64,000 bases of DNA from Leptospira noumeaensis (GTDB taxonomy: Bacteria > Spirochaetota > Leptospiria > Leptospirales > Leptospiraceae): contig NZ_RQFK01000007.1 of the NCBI RefSeq assembly GCF_004770765.1, positions 1-64,000 on the forward strand, written 5' to 3'. Below, one piece after another: positions 46,703 through 55,446 of the stretch (the stretch's first letter is position 1; each line of letters begins with the position of its first letter). The notes under the pieces are model-generated. The model was not told where the DNA came from. It did no database searches and saw nothing but the letters and a program-made list of their open reading frames with translations. A program made the position numbers and the translations under genes.

Positions 46703-47761
46703 TTATTGTTCAACACAAACTAACTCACGATTGACGGAGCATTGTTGTAATCCTCTCCCTGCTGTGAGTGTCACTATATCTTGGGTATAACCATCTCCAG
46801 TCATTCCAAGTTCAAAAGTGGCGTTTGTAGTCCACTTCAAACAAGCCCCATCCAAATAGGAAGTCCAATCTGGATTGAGTCCTGTCCAATGGTCAGAGCT
46901 AACGCTTGTAATTGGCGTAGAAAGACTTGAGGTAAATAATCCATTGGCATTGGATGTTTCTATATTCACTCCGCCTGGCCTTATATAAGCCTGGTTTGCT
47001 TTAAAAACCCAATCGATTTGACCATCCCCTAAATTGGCTGTGAGACTGGCTCGTCGTGAGATTCCATCAACCACCATTGCTTTGTAATTCCCTGTGCCAG
47101 GATAGTTTGGATCCGATTGGCAGCTGGAATCAAAGATCGATGCTTTCCCTATATTGGCGGGATAACCATTTTGGGTGATAAATATAATACATTTGATACA
47201 GGATGCCTTACAATAAATCTGAATATCCTTTATGTTTTTGTTGGAAACTTTTCCTGATGAATTTGCCAACTCACAGAAGTTACCTTCCGCTTGAGTTGCA
47301 AAATTGACTTCGTAGTTAGAGCCAATAGGAACCTTGGTAGGAAAAGAAAATTCTGTGCTGCCTGCGGGAATCACAAGTGTATTTTTTTGATTTAAAATTA
47401 ATGTGAGTCCGCTTCCAGTAAGCCCTGAAATTTTTCCTCCAACAGTAAAACTTGTACCATTCGCCGGAAAACAATGAGGACTTTCATCACCTAGTAATGA
47501 TTTTGCGGCAATTGTTTTGGAATAAGATTCGGAACTTGGATCACATACATTTTCCATTTTAGATGGATCACAGTTAGTTATCATTCCTATTGAAAAAAAG
47601 AAAATAACAAAAGGATGAGTGATCGAAACCAAAGAGAAAAATGCATTTTTGTGTTTATAAGAAAAAGTGTATCTTCTTTTGCCCGACCAAAATCCAGATC
47701 TGCAAATTGGTATTTTGTTCAAAGAGGCAGATCGGATTTTTTTGAAAACAGGATCAATCAT
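46703..47761 (-). CDS. DUF1554 lipoprotein with leptospiral beta-module
   Basis: A 352-residue protein. The lipobox (FFFSIGMITNCDPSK, lipid Cys near 65) lies unusually far from the start at 47761, so a later start is possible, but no better-supported codon is seen. The next region holds the module GGKISGLTGSGLTLILNQKN...FSFPTKVPIGSNYEVNF...NKNIKDIQIYC, homologous to modules of the 13710 lipoprotein. The C-terminal 165 residues are DUF1554: YKAMVVDGISRRASLTANLG, GQIDWVFKANQAYIRP and a final RELVCVEQ. The start overlaps the stop of the upstream gene by 8 bases. Confidence 0.83.
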   Translation of the reverse strand: MIDPVFKKIRSASLNKIPICRSGFWSGKRRYTFSYKHKNAFFSLVSITHPFVIFFFSIGMITNCDPSKMENVCDPSSESYSKTIAAKSLLGDESPHCFPANGTSFTVGGKISGLTGSGLTLILNQKNTLVIPAGSTEFSFPTKVPIGSNYEVNFATQAEGNFCELANSSGKVSNKNIKDIQIYCKASCIKCIIFITQNGYPANIGKASIFDSSCQSDPNYPGTGNYKAMVVDGISRRASLTANLGDGQIDWVFKANQAYIRPGGVNIETSNANGLFTSSLSTPITSVSSDHWTGLNPDWTSYLDGACLKWTTNATFELGMTGDGYTQDIVTLTAGRGLQQCSVNRELVCVEQ

Positions 47762-48719
47762 TGGGAATACTTAAATAGCCATTTGCAATTGTAAACCGCA
47801 TGGGGTTATCGATCACCAAAAGGGAAGTAACTTTTGCGCAGAGAAATTCTTTATCATAAATGTTAAAGTTCGTTTTGATTGTATGGATACCGGCATTCGG
47901 AACGGGGATCACTAAGTTCTGGGATGGGGCTATGTATTCCGGGAAACTTCTGGGACTTACTCCAACTATGTCTAAGTTAAGAGATGTACCTTGGATCGGT
48001 AGTTTGTATTTTGCGTTAAGTTCCACTATACTACCCGTCTTCGTTGCTTCAATACAATGGTCATTGCAATCACCGAATGTGGCCGGAATCTTTGGTGCAT
48101 CGGCACAGATTCTTGGATGTCCGATAGTTAGTTGTTTTGTGGAAATTCCAAATTCATTTTTTGCCACAACGAACACTTTGACCTTTTTGTCAGCATCAGT
48201 AAGATAGGTGTAACCAGAAAAGGTAGCGGCTGTACGGTTGAGTGTTACCAGTGCATTGGTAACGGTTCCATCTGGTTGGAGTTCCATATTTTTTTTCCCG
48301 AAGTAGAGAGTAATGGTTGTATTTGAGGGAACTGGTTTTTTGAAACTAACGCTTGTTTTTTGAAATTGCAATAGTCCCTTTGTAGAATAAGGATCATCTG
48401 CTGGATTGGCATCATTGGTGATATACGTTATTTCGTTGAGGGTCGGAGCAACTGCTTGTGGGATATCATCCACGGCTATTGGAGTTTCGTTTCCTGTTTG
48501 TCCTCCTTGGTTCCCTCCAAATGCTGTAGATGCTGAAGAATCTGCAGAGACCAAAAGAGGAACGAGAAGGGTTTTTGCATCGGGGGAAGTGCCCTCACAT
48601 TTTAGAAAAAAAAGAGATAAGCCAGTCATGACTAAAACCGGAAGGTTCCAGCGAACAAACTGGACAGTTCTTCGTCTCAGCCTATCAAAATGCCGAATGG
48701 AGTTTTTGGGTGTTTTCAT
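47754..48719 (-). CDS. Hypothetical lipoprotein with beta-rich domains
   Basis: A 321-residue predicted lipoprotein (LSLFFLKCEGTSP, lipid Cys near 41, preceded by a long basic N-terminus). A Ser/Gly/Thr-rich linker (about 50-85) leads to a beta-sandwich-like region (about 90-205; FKKPVPSNTTITLYFGKKNM, TFSGYTYLTDADKKVKVFV) and a second with Cys in PRICADAPK and FGDCNDHCIEATK. No named family is recognised. It is translationally coupled to the DUF1554 lipoprotein, so the two probably act together at the surface. Confidence 0.7.
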   Translation of the reverse strand: MKTPKNSIRHFDRLRRRTVQFVRWNLPVLVMTGLSLFFLKCEGTSPDAKTLLVPLLVSADSSASTAFGGNQGGQTGNETPIAVDDIPQAVAPTLNEITYITNDANPADDPYSTKGLLQFQKTSVSFKKPVPSNTTITLYFGKKNMELQPDGTVTNALVTLNRTAATFSGYTYLTDADKKVKVFVVAKNEFGISTKQLTIGHPRICADAPKIPATFGDCNDHCIEATKTGSIVELNAKYKLPIQGTSLNLDIVGVSPRSFPEYIAPSQNLVIPVPNAGIHTIKTNFNIYDKEFLCAKVTSLLVIDNPMRFTIANGYLSIPND

Positions 48720-48733
48720 GCATTTAAGTTAAC

Positions 48734-48826
48734 ATGAACCGCTCTTCCCGACCATGTCCTAGATGTCACGAGCCGTGGTTTTGGCCTATCCCAAATGTCA
48801 TGTTTGGATTGTTTCCAAATGTTTGA
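48734..48826 (+). other. Possible broken mini-gene with CxxC motifs
   Basis: A 30-codon frame starts MNRSSRPCPRCHEPW and ends at TGA 48824-48826; another frame in the same stretch continues with MSCLDCFQMFD. A single frameshift would join CPRC and CLDC into a zinc-ribbon-like arrangement. There is no ribosome binding site. The rest of the stretch to 49034 shows no gene. This may be chance or a degraded small gene. Confidence 0.2.
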
Positions 48827-49034
48827 TCCTCTCTGTTTTGGTTTCTCCTCGTTTGCTTGGAAAAGGTATGGTAAACAGTGAGTGAGTTTCGATTTGCATT
48901 GGATGGAATTTTCCGCTGAAGCGATTAGGAAACTGGGTTTCCTTTGTCAGGCGCTGAAATTCGAAACTCAGTTACCTTTTACACAAGGTGGAATTCGAAA
49001 GTGAGTTACCATTTAAATTCACTAAATCTTATTA

Positions 49035-49060
49035 AATACTTTTCCATTTGGCTAAGTATT
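49035..49060 (+). promoter_or_regulatory. Dyad operator 1 of the GST-ArsR operon
   Basis: AATACTT and AAGTATT flank TTCCATTTGGC-T. The same architecture recurs 53 bases downstream with arms changed in a compensating way. Position just upstream of an operon that encodes its own ArsR-type repressor fits autoregulation. Confidence 0.6.
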
Positions 49061-49087
49061 TTGTTTGCCTAAATTTCTGGCTTGTCA

Positions 49088-49112
49088 AATAGTTTTCCAA
49101 ATGGCTAACTAT
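49088..49112 (+). promoter_or_regulatory. Dyad operator 2, overlapping the GST start
   Basis: ATAGTT and AACTAT flank TTCCAAATGGCT; the ATG at 49101 of the GST gene lies inside. Relative to operator 1 the arm base C becomes G and its partner G becomes C, so pairing symmetry is kept. About 22 of 26 positions match operator 1. Confidence 0.55.
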
Positions 49113-49811
49113 CGGACTCCCAACCTATTGCTTTACATCCACCCGCTTGCTTCTTTTTGTCATAAGGCTTTGATTGCTCTTTATGAAAACGGGACAGAAT
49201 TTGAATGTCGGTTTGTCGACTTAATGTCTGAAGAGTCCAGTGCCGAACTTTTGTCTTATTGGCCAGTGGGCAAAATTCCTCTTCTCCGAGATAGAAAACA
49301 GCAGAAAACGATTCCAGAAACCTCCATCATGATTGAATATGTAAACGAATTTTATCCTGGGAAAATTGATCTGATTCCAAATGAGTTTTCGTTGGCATTA
49401 GAAACTAGGCTTTGGGATCGTTTTTTCGATCTTTATATCAGTGTACCCATGCAAAAGATTGTTGTCGATCGTTTGCGTCCCGAAGGTCAGAATGATACTT
49501 TCGGCGTGGAACAAGCCTATGAAAGTCTTCGAATCGCTTATGATATGTTGGAGAAACAATTGAATTCTAGTTACTTTATCACCAATGATCGTTTTACTAT
49601 GGCGGATTGTTCGGCGGTGCCAGCTCTTTTTTATGCAGATACAATTTTGAGTTTCCGTTCCACTCATCCAAAACTCACAGTTTATTTTGAAAGTTTATTG
49701 GAAAGACCTTCAGTCAAACGGACGATAGCGGAAGCAGAACCATATTTTTATTTGTATCCTCTTTTTGATAAGATTCCCAAACGATTTTTAAAAGAAAAAA
49801 ATGAAAACTAA
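49101..49811 (+). CDS. Glutathione S-transferase family protein
   Basis: A 236-residue cytosolic protein. ATG 49101 is preferred over a TTG at 49065 because MANYRTPNLLLYIHPLASFC begins the GST N-domain directly. The thioredoxin-like domain (1-85; HPLASFCHKALIALYENG, GKIPLL, ETSIMIEYV) has Ser/Cys near the glutathione site; the helical C-domain contains YFITNDRFTMADCSAVPALF. No Shine-Dalgarno is visible. It is first in an operon with an ArsR regulator (overlap 11 bases) and an SRPBCC protein, a gene set often met in bacteria. Substrate unknown. Confidence 0.88.
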   Translation: MANYRTPNLLLYIHPLASFCHKALIALYENGTEFECRFVDLMSEESSAELLSYWPVGKIPLLRDRKQQKTIPETSIMIEYVNEFYPGKIDLIPNEFSLALETRLWDRFFDLYISVPMQKIVVDRLRPEGQNDTFGVEQAYESLRIAYDMLEKQLNSSYFITNDRFTMADCSAVPALFYADTILSFRSTHPKLTVYFESLLERPSVKRTIAEAEPYFYLYPLFDKIPKRFLKEKNEN

Positions 49812-50166
49812 GGTTTTTATGAAATCTAAAACTTCTGGATTAGAAGATATCTTTCATGCACTCGGTGATAGCAGTCGTTTGTCAATGGTAGAACGTTTGA
49901 GTCAGGGGCCTATCTCAGTAAAAGAATTAGCTGAACCGCTTTCCATGGCTTTACCATCTGTATTAAAACATTTAAAAGTTTTAGAAGATTGTGGGATTGT
50001 GAAATCTGAAAAGTCAGGTAGAGTTCGCACATACCAATTGGATATCCAACAACTTTCTGGGATTGATTCATGGATTTCGGAAAGAAAAGACTCTTGGAAT
50101 CGAAGTTTTGACAGGTTGGCAAATTTTTTAATAGAATCATCAGACGAGAATTCCGACGGAGAGTGA
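49801..50166 (+). CDS. ArsR-family winged-helix transcriptional regulator
   Basis: A 121-residue repressor-type protein. Winged helix at about 14-95: FHALGDSSRLSMVERLSQGP, SVKELAEPLSMALPSVLKHL, KVLEDCGIVKSEKSGRVRTY. The ArsR metal-binding ELCVCDL motif is absent, as in the SRPBCC-associated subgroup that does not sense metal. It overlaps the GST gene end by 11 bases and stops one base before the SRPBCC start. It is the likely ligand of the two dyads at 49035 and 49088. Confidence 0.92.
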   Translation: MKTKVFMKSKTSGLEDIFHALGDSSRLSMVERLSQGPISVKELAEPLSMALPSVLKHLKVLEDCGIVKSEKSGRVRTYQLDIQQLSGIDSWISERKDSWNRSFDRLANFLIESSDENSDGE

Positions 50167-50167
50167 A

Positions 50168-50653
50168 ATGAAAAAAAGACAAGAATCACATTCTACATTT
50201 ACAATCGAAAGGATTTTACCTGCCTCGATTGAAAGATCTTTTGCTGCTTGGGGCAATGCTGAATCCAAACGAAGATGGTTTGCTTGTCATGATGATTGGA
50301 AAACGGTTGAATTTAATTTGGATTTTAAAGTTGGCGGAAAAGAATCCAATTTAGTGGTAACTCCCTCCGGAGGGAGGCATGTTTTTGATGCAACATTTTA
50401 TGATATTGTACCGAATGAACGGATTGTATATGCCTTTGGTATGTATGTTAATGACATTCGTATTTCTGTCTCTCTCGTTACTGTTTTATTTGAGTCACCT
50501 GTGGAAGGCAGAACTAAAATGACTTTTACCGAACAAATTGTACTATTGCGAGAACCTGGCAGTGCAGATGAATTTTCTACAGATGAGGAGGTCCGAGGCA
50601 GAGTAGAAGGAACCAATGCTGGGTTCGATCGACTTGTGAAGGACTTAAGTTAG
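50168..50653 (+). CDS. SRPBCC/AHSA1-domain protein
   Basis: A 161-residue START-like hydrophobic-pocket protein: FTIERILPASIERSFAAWGN, KRRWFACHDDWKTVEFNLDF, RIVYAFGMYVND and the closing helix GTNAGFDRLVKDLS. Such proteins paired with ArsR regulators are thought to bind small lipophilic molecules. Its start is immediately after the ArsR stop (GGAGAGTGAAATG), so it is coupled. It is the last gene before the hairpin at 50654. Confidence 0.9.
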   Translation: MKKRQESHSTFTIERILPASIERSFAAWGNAESKRRWFACHDDWKTVEFNLDFKVGGKESNLVVTPSGGRHVFDATFYDIVPNERIVYAFGMYVNDIRISVSLVTVLFESPVEGRTKMTFTEQIVLLREPGSADEFSTDEEVRGRVEGTNAGFDRLVKDLS

Positions 50654-50695
50654 TGGCTCCTTTGTATCGGAGCCATTCGGTTATCATTTTTTTTT
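50654..50695. terminator. Terminator of the GST operon
   Basis: TGGCTCC and GGAGCCA form a perfect 7-bp stem with an 8-base loop; after 11 bases a run of nine T follows. The T run is somewhat distant for a classical intrinsic terminator, but the position directly after the operon stop supports the role. It may also serve the opposing gene. Confidence 0.6.
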
Positions 50696-50709
50696 ACTCT
50701 AAAGAGAGT

Positions 50710-51084
50710 TCAAACTGGATACAAAAATTCATAAAAGGTTCCATTGACCATAGGAACTCTTATGTTTTTAAAATCATTCTTATCTGATTTTGTTTCTAAA
50801 TATTCAAAAAAAGTTTTTTCAGGTTTGTAAAAGTATTTGGTTCTGGTTCGTTCTAATGATTGGATCGCAGTTTGAATGTTTGTCTCTTTTGTTTTTTTTG
50901 GATCAAAGAATTGAAAGAGTTGGCGGTTTTTTGCAGAAGCAGGAAGGGAAAATTCCCAACAGATTTCTTCTTCAATGGACAAAATTTCAAGGTAGAGTTC
51001 TGAATCGTTCTCAGGGCCACCGAGTCCTGTCAGTTTCAAAGAAAGATCATAATACTCATCAAGTAGGGATTCCATGTATTCCAT
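50710..51084 (-). CDS. Hypothetical small acidic protein
   Basis: A 124-residue soluble protein, starting at ATG 51084 (MEYMESLLDEYYDL) with GAGG about 11 bases upstream. Residues 1-60 look alpha-helical and acidic; the C-terminus contains FFEYLETKSDKNDFKNIRVP. No signal peptide, membrane segment or known domain is visible. It stands between the GST operon and the deoxyribosyltransferase-like gene. Confidence 0.55.
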   Translation of the reverse strand: MEYMESLLDEYYDLSLKLTGLGGPENDSELYLEILSIEEEICWEFSLPASAKNRQLFQFFDPKKTKETNIQTAIQSLERTRTKYFYKPEKTFFEYLETKSDKNDFKNIRVPMVNGTFYEFLYPV

Positions 51085-51192
51085 AAATTTGTTAACCTCT
51101 AAAACCAGAATACCAGTGGGGTAGGACAAAATACGGAGAGGATTGGAAAACTGGGGATTTTTTTATTTAAAATCCCCTAAAAAAAATGGATT

Positions 51193-51873
51193 CTAGCCTT
51201 CTAAAAATTTCATAAAACTTGCGGAAGCTTTTAGTTTTTCCACAAGCACCTTAAGGATAGCCAGTAGATCTTTTTCTTTATGGTCAAAAAACCGAATGAT
51301 GTTTAAAATTTCCCATACCTCTTTGCCAACTTCCATTGTTTTTTTGACCATAGGTGGTGGGTTCTTCAGATAAGGATTTTCTCCCGCAGCGTTTACCGTC
51401 CCAATGATTTCTGCAAGTTTGGTGGGAATTTGGGAAATATCTGTGACATATTTCCAGTTATAACTAAGGCCAGTGAGAAGAGGGTTGTCTAACCCGTTAA
51501 ACTCAGTCCTTGGATCATTTTTATATATAACAATTGGTTTCCCTGTGGCAAACGATATCCCTGTTTCTGAAATAGAACCGTCGTCAGCAGGTCTTCCGTT
51601 CATATTGAACACTGTTGCATTACATCGTTCCACAACTTGGTATACATCCATTGCAAACACTGCTTTTTGAACAAAAATCATGATATCTCGAAAGATTTCA
51701 CCAGATATGATAGGTGTATTGATCATAGCCATAACCTTTGCCACTTCGATCCCATCTCTTTGTGGGAGGTAGGTTTTGTAACCAGCTGTTTCCAAAGTGG
51801 TAGCAATGGTTGCCATTGTGTTTAGTTCTTCGGGGCTAAACATAGGTCCAGAACAGTAAATATATTCGCTCAT
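51193..51873 (-). CDS. Nucleoside 2-deoxyribosyltransferase-like protein
   Basis: A 226-residue protein starting at ATG 51873, which has AGAGGA 4 bases before it. The N-terminal 150 residues follow the NDT pattern: YIYCSGPMFSPEEL at the start, FAMDVYQVVERCNATVFNMN with the Asp pair, and GRPADDGSISETGISFATGK containing the likely nucleophilic Glu (SETG). These enzymes transfer or hydrolyse deoxyribosyl groups in nucleotide salvage. The C-terminal about 75 residues are an extra helical extension not typical of NDT, so the reaction could differ. Confidence 0.8.
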   Translation of the reverse strand: MSEYIYCSGPMFSPEELNTMATIATTLETAGYKTYLPQRDGIEVAKVMAMINTPIISGEIFRDIMIFVQKAVFAMDVYQVVERCNATVFNMNGRPADDGSISETGISFATGKPIVIYKNDPRTEFNGLDNPLLTGLSYNWKYVTDISQIPTKLAEIIGTVNAAGENPYLKNPPPMVKKTMEVGKEVWEILNIIRFFDHKEKDLLAILKVLVEKLKASASFMKFLEG

Positions 51874-51984
51874 TATATCCTCTAAGTCATTCAAATGAAT
51901 CAGAGAAGTTTTTAACTCATTCTAAAAATTAATCATTACAAATTTTAAATACAACTGAAAAAAGTTAGATGTTTGGTGGGTTGG

Positions 51985-54900
51985 CTATAAGTCTACTACA
52001 ACGAGAGTTATGTCATCCTCGGGAATTGGTTTTTCGCAGAATTCTTTTACTTTTTCCAGAAGCCCATCGGCAAAAATCTCTGCGGAGCCGTTTGTGGAAT
52101 TTTCCACTATATAATTGCTAAGCCTTTCGTCACCAAACATATCGCCAGCTGGGTTTCTTGCTTCGGAAATCCCATCTGTATAAAGAATAACTCTGTCACC
52201 TACATTAAAAGGAATGTCTAAAACCTCGTCAGGGATTTCAGGAAAACATCCAAGTATCCTTCCTCTGGGCCGAACGAGTTCCACTTTGTTTGTTTGCCTT
52301 CTATAAAAGGCAACGGGAGGGTGACCAGCGCTTGCATAGAGGATTCTTTGGTTTTTTAAATCAAAAAATAAATAACAGGCAGTTACAAATTGTTTATGGA
52401 TTGAATCTAACAATAGTTTATTGATTCTTTTTAAAACTTCGTTTGGCTTTTTTGAAACATGTTTTTGTAAGTTAAATGCCATTTTAAACATTGCGGCTAC
52501 AATGGCAGCAGGGATTCCGTGTCCAGAAACGTCTGCGATAACAACGCCTAAACTATATTCGTCGGGAGTATAGAAATCATAATAGTCTCCACCTATAGCA
52601 GTCATTGGATTGTATCTAGATACAATTTTTGCTCTTTCGCCTGTGGGTGGATGTAAAGGTAAGGAAGAATCTTGGATTTTTTTTGCGAGTTTGAGTTCCG
52701 CTTTGATATTTAAATAATCTTCTTTTTCTTCTACGGCAGACTTTAAAAGGATGAGAGTATTGACTCTTGCGAGGAGTTCTCTTTTATCAAAAGGTTTGCC
52801 TAAAAAGTCGTTTGCTCCTGCTTCTAATCCGGAAAGGACATCGTCGATTCTGTTTTTTGCCGTGAGCATCAGTATGGGCATTTCATGAATCGAATAAGTT
52901 TCTCTAAGAATTTTGCAAACTTGATACCCACTCATCTTTGGCATCATGATATCCAAAAGAATTAAATCTGGTTTAATTTCATTGGCAACAGAAATGGCGG
53001 TTGGTCCATCTAAAACTGGCACTACGTTGAATCCGCAACCACTCAATTGGATTTTTAATACTTCCAGATTAATTGGATCATCATCAACAGCAAGGATGGT
53101 AAAGTTTTTATTTAAATCTTTGGAAAGATTGGAAGTGACTTCCATCCTTTCTACATAGTTTTGTTCGACAATGAAGTTACCACGTAAGTCTTCATCCAAG
53201 TTTACAGGATTAAATGTTTCTATTGATAAATTTGAATTGGATTGAAATCCTGTTTGGCCATTAGCAAGAGGAAGAGTGAATCGAAATACAGATCCTTTTC
53301 CTAGTTCGGATTCAACAGAAATGTTTCCTGTATGAAGTTCTACCAAGGTTTTTGTAATGGATAATCCGAGACCTACACCTCCGAAGTTTCGGGATATACT
53401 TGCATCGGCCTGGGCAAACGGAGCAAAAATTTTTCCTTGGTCTTCCTTGGATAAACCAATTCCTGTATCTGTAACTGAGATTTCTAAATACTCCAAGATA
53501 CCTTTGTTAATTGGCCTTACAGTGACTCGGATACTTCCGGATTCTGTAAACTTTAACGCATTTCCAATCAAATTAAACAAAATTTGTTGGATCCGACCTT
53601 CATCACCAAACACAAGTGCTGTGTTGTCTGGTATTTCACTTGTGAGACTGATCCCCTTTTCTTTTGCCGCTGGTTCTAGTAAACTGATCACAATGTCAAC
53701 GGATGGTTGGATGGCTAAGGTGATAGGAAAAAGATTGATTTTTCTATTTTTGATCATAGAAAAATCGAGTAGGTCGTTGACCAAACTAGAAAGTCTTTTG
53801 GCCGAAGAAATGATGATTCCTAAATTTTTATTCACACCTGAACTTAATGCACCCATGGAACCTTCGATCAAAGATTCTGTGATCCCAATGATGCCATTGA
53901 GTGGTGTTCTCAGTTCATGAGAAGTATTGGATAAAAATTCATTTTTCATTTTATCCAAGGAAACTAACTCTTCGTTTTTTAGTTCTAATTCACCCTTTAG
54001 TTGGTTTGTGACTTCATATAGTTTTGCAAACCGAATCGATAAGGCAAAAGATAAACTTAAGGTATAAATTAAAAAACCTTCGGAAAGTGATCTATCAAGG
54101 ACAGTAACTAAAATTTGTGTGTAACTTAAAATTGAAAAGGTTGCAGTAACGCCAAGGGCTATTTGTCCAACTAAGATGATGAATGCACCTGGTTGTTTGT
54201 TTTTAACTGCTTCGAAGTTTAGAAAAAAAGCATAAACCAATTCAAATAGAGAAAATAAATGACAAATGTTTAATGTATATTTGGAATATAAACTTAAAAC
54301 TGTAGGATGAAAAGTGAATAATGAAACAAGTGCTAATACAAAATGGAACCATAAAATGCCTTTGATTAATTTGGATGGTTTATGGTTTGTAAATTCTAAA
54401 AAGAAAACTGTGCCGGCCACACCCATAAGATTCAAACTAGGATGAAAAACATAATGGTTAAACCAAAACTCATCGCAAACAAAGTAAGGAAGTGATAAGT
54501 TTCCGAATGTTGCAAATCCTGCTAAGATAGCAAAGAAAAAATATAATAGATAAGCCTTTTCCCTTCTACTTCTTATCCAAAGAATTAAACAATAAAGTGC
54601 CGAATAAAGAAATGCGAAACAAGTGGCGGAATTCCACATTATGTATTTATAAAATTTTCCTTGGATGAGATTTGATTCCCCAATATAAAACTCTGAATTT
54701 ACAAATCCTCCCCAACCCACATCGTCGGCTACTCGCACTGCAATTATATTCTCGGAATCATATAAAATAAGTTCCGGCGGGATTGAATACACGGAAATCC
54801 GACTGCTTTTTTTTACAAGTTCTCCTGATTCGGAAATGTGCCCAGTTCTACCAACAAGGACTCCGTTGATATAAATTTCATTTGCGTCAGCTATGATAGG

Positions 54901-55209
54901 TGTGAGTATGCTAATCTTTTTATTTTTGAAGGTTTTTGAAACTTCAAAAGATTGCCTATACCAACCAATTTTAAATCCTGATAATCCTGAATTGTTCCAT
55001 TGTGCTGGAATTGATAATGTTTGCCACCCATCTTCTGGTATATTTTTTTTTCTTAGATTTAAATCATCCTTGGGATTAAATTTCCAAGTTCCTGAAAGTT
55101 TGACTAATTGAGTTGGGTCATCGAGGGAGAAGGTGGAAAGGTTCGGACTTGCATAGACAGGCAGTAGGCAAAAGGAACAATAAATCGCAAATAGATAACG
55201 AACTTTCAT
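51985..55209 (-). CDS. 7TM sensor kinase fused to receiver and SpoIIE-type PP2C phosphatase
   Basis: A 1074-residue inner-membrane signalling protein. Domains in order: Sec signal; extracytoplasmic jellyroll-like domain (about 22-185; LSGTWKFNPKDD, ADANEIYINGVLVGRTG); seven helices (about 190-395); coiled coil; HisKA with His431 (SNTSHELRTPLNG); HATPase_c (about 535-650; NLIGNALKFTE, DTGIGLS, GVGLGLSI); receiver (about 704-820; Asp in LLDIMMPKMSG); linker coil; and SpoIIE/PP2C (about 850-1074; GGDYYDFY, IADVSGHGIPAA, LYTDGISEARN, EDDITLVVVDL). The output is thus dephosphorylation of a protein, likely an anti-sigma-factor antagonist. It combines two-component and partner-switching control in one chain. 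Confidence 0.94.
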   Translation of the reverse strand: MKVRYLFAIYCSFCLLPVYASPNLSTFSLDDPTQLVKLSGTWKFNPKDDLNLRKKNIPEDGWQTLSIPAQWNNSGLSGFKIGWYRQSFEVSKTFKNKKISILTPIIADANEIYINGVLVGRTGHISESGELVKKSSRISVYSIPPELILYDSENIIAVRVADDVGWGGFVNSEFYIGESNLIQGKFYKYIMWNSATCFAFLYSALYCLILWIRSRREKAYLLYFFFAILAGFATFGNLSLPYFVCDEFWFNHYVFHPSLNLMGVAGTVFFLEFTNHKPSKLIKGILWFHFVLALVSLFTFHPTVLSLYSKYTLNICHLFSLFELVYAFFLNFEAVKNKQPGAFIILVGQIALGVTATFSILSYTQILVTVLDRSLSEGFLIYTLSLSFALSIRFAKLYEVTNQLKGELELKNEELVSLDKMKNEFLSNTSHELRTPLNGIIGITESLIEGSMGALSSGVNKNLGIIISSAKRLSSLVNDLLDFSMIKNRKINLFPITLAIQPSVDIVISLLEPAAKEKGISLTSEIPDNTALVFGDEGRIQQILFNLIGNALKFTESGSIRVTVRPINKGILEYLEISVTDTGIGLSKEDQGKIFAPFAQADASISRNFGGVGLGLSITKTLVELHTGNISVESELGKGSVFRFTLPLANGQTGFQSNSNLSIETFNPVNLDEDLRGNFIVEQNYVERMEVTSNLSKDLNKNFTILAVDDDPINLEVLKIQLSGCGFNVVPVLDGPTAISVANEIKPDLILLDIMMPKMSGYQVCKILRETYSIHEMPILMLTAKNRIDDVLSGLEAGANDFLGKPFDKRELLARVNTLILLKSAVEEKEDYLNIKAELKLAKKIQDSSLPLHPPTGERAKIVSRYNPMTAIGGDYYDFYTPDEYSLGVVIADVSGHGIPAAIVAAMFKMAFNLQKHVSKKPNEVLKRINKLLLDSIHKQFVTACYLFFDLKNQRILYASAGHPPVAFYRRQTNKVELVRPRGRILGCFPEIPDEVLDIPFNVGDRVILYTDGISEARNPAGDMFGDERLSNYIVENSTNGSAEIFADGLLEKVKEFCEKPIPEDDITLVVVDL

Positions 55210-55446
55210 TTTAATTCCAAAGTAAAAGAGGCGACCTTTTGCATCATTAGTGGTTATGCCAAAAATTAACCAAGAAGAAAAGATTCAGTGCGGAGGAAAA
55301 CTGGATTCTCTTGCCAATCCAATGATCTCTTGGTGTTGCTTAAAAAATCATTCATTCAGTTAAAATTAGAGCTAAATTCGATTTACATTCAGTTGTTTCC
55401 ATTGGACTTTTTGGAAATTACCAATCCTTGGGAGTCAGTATTATCG

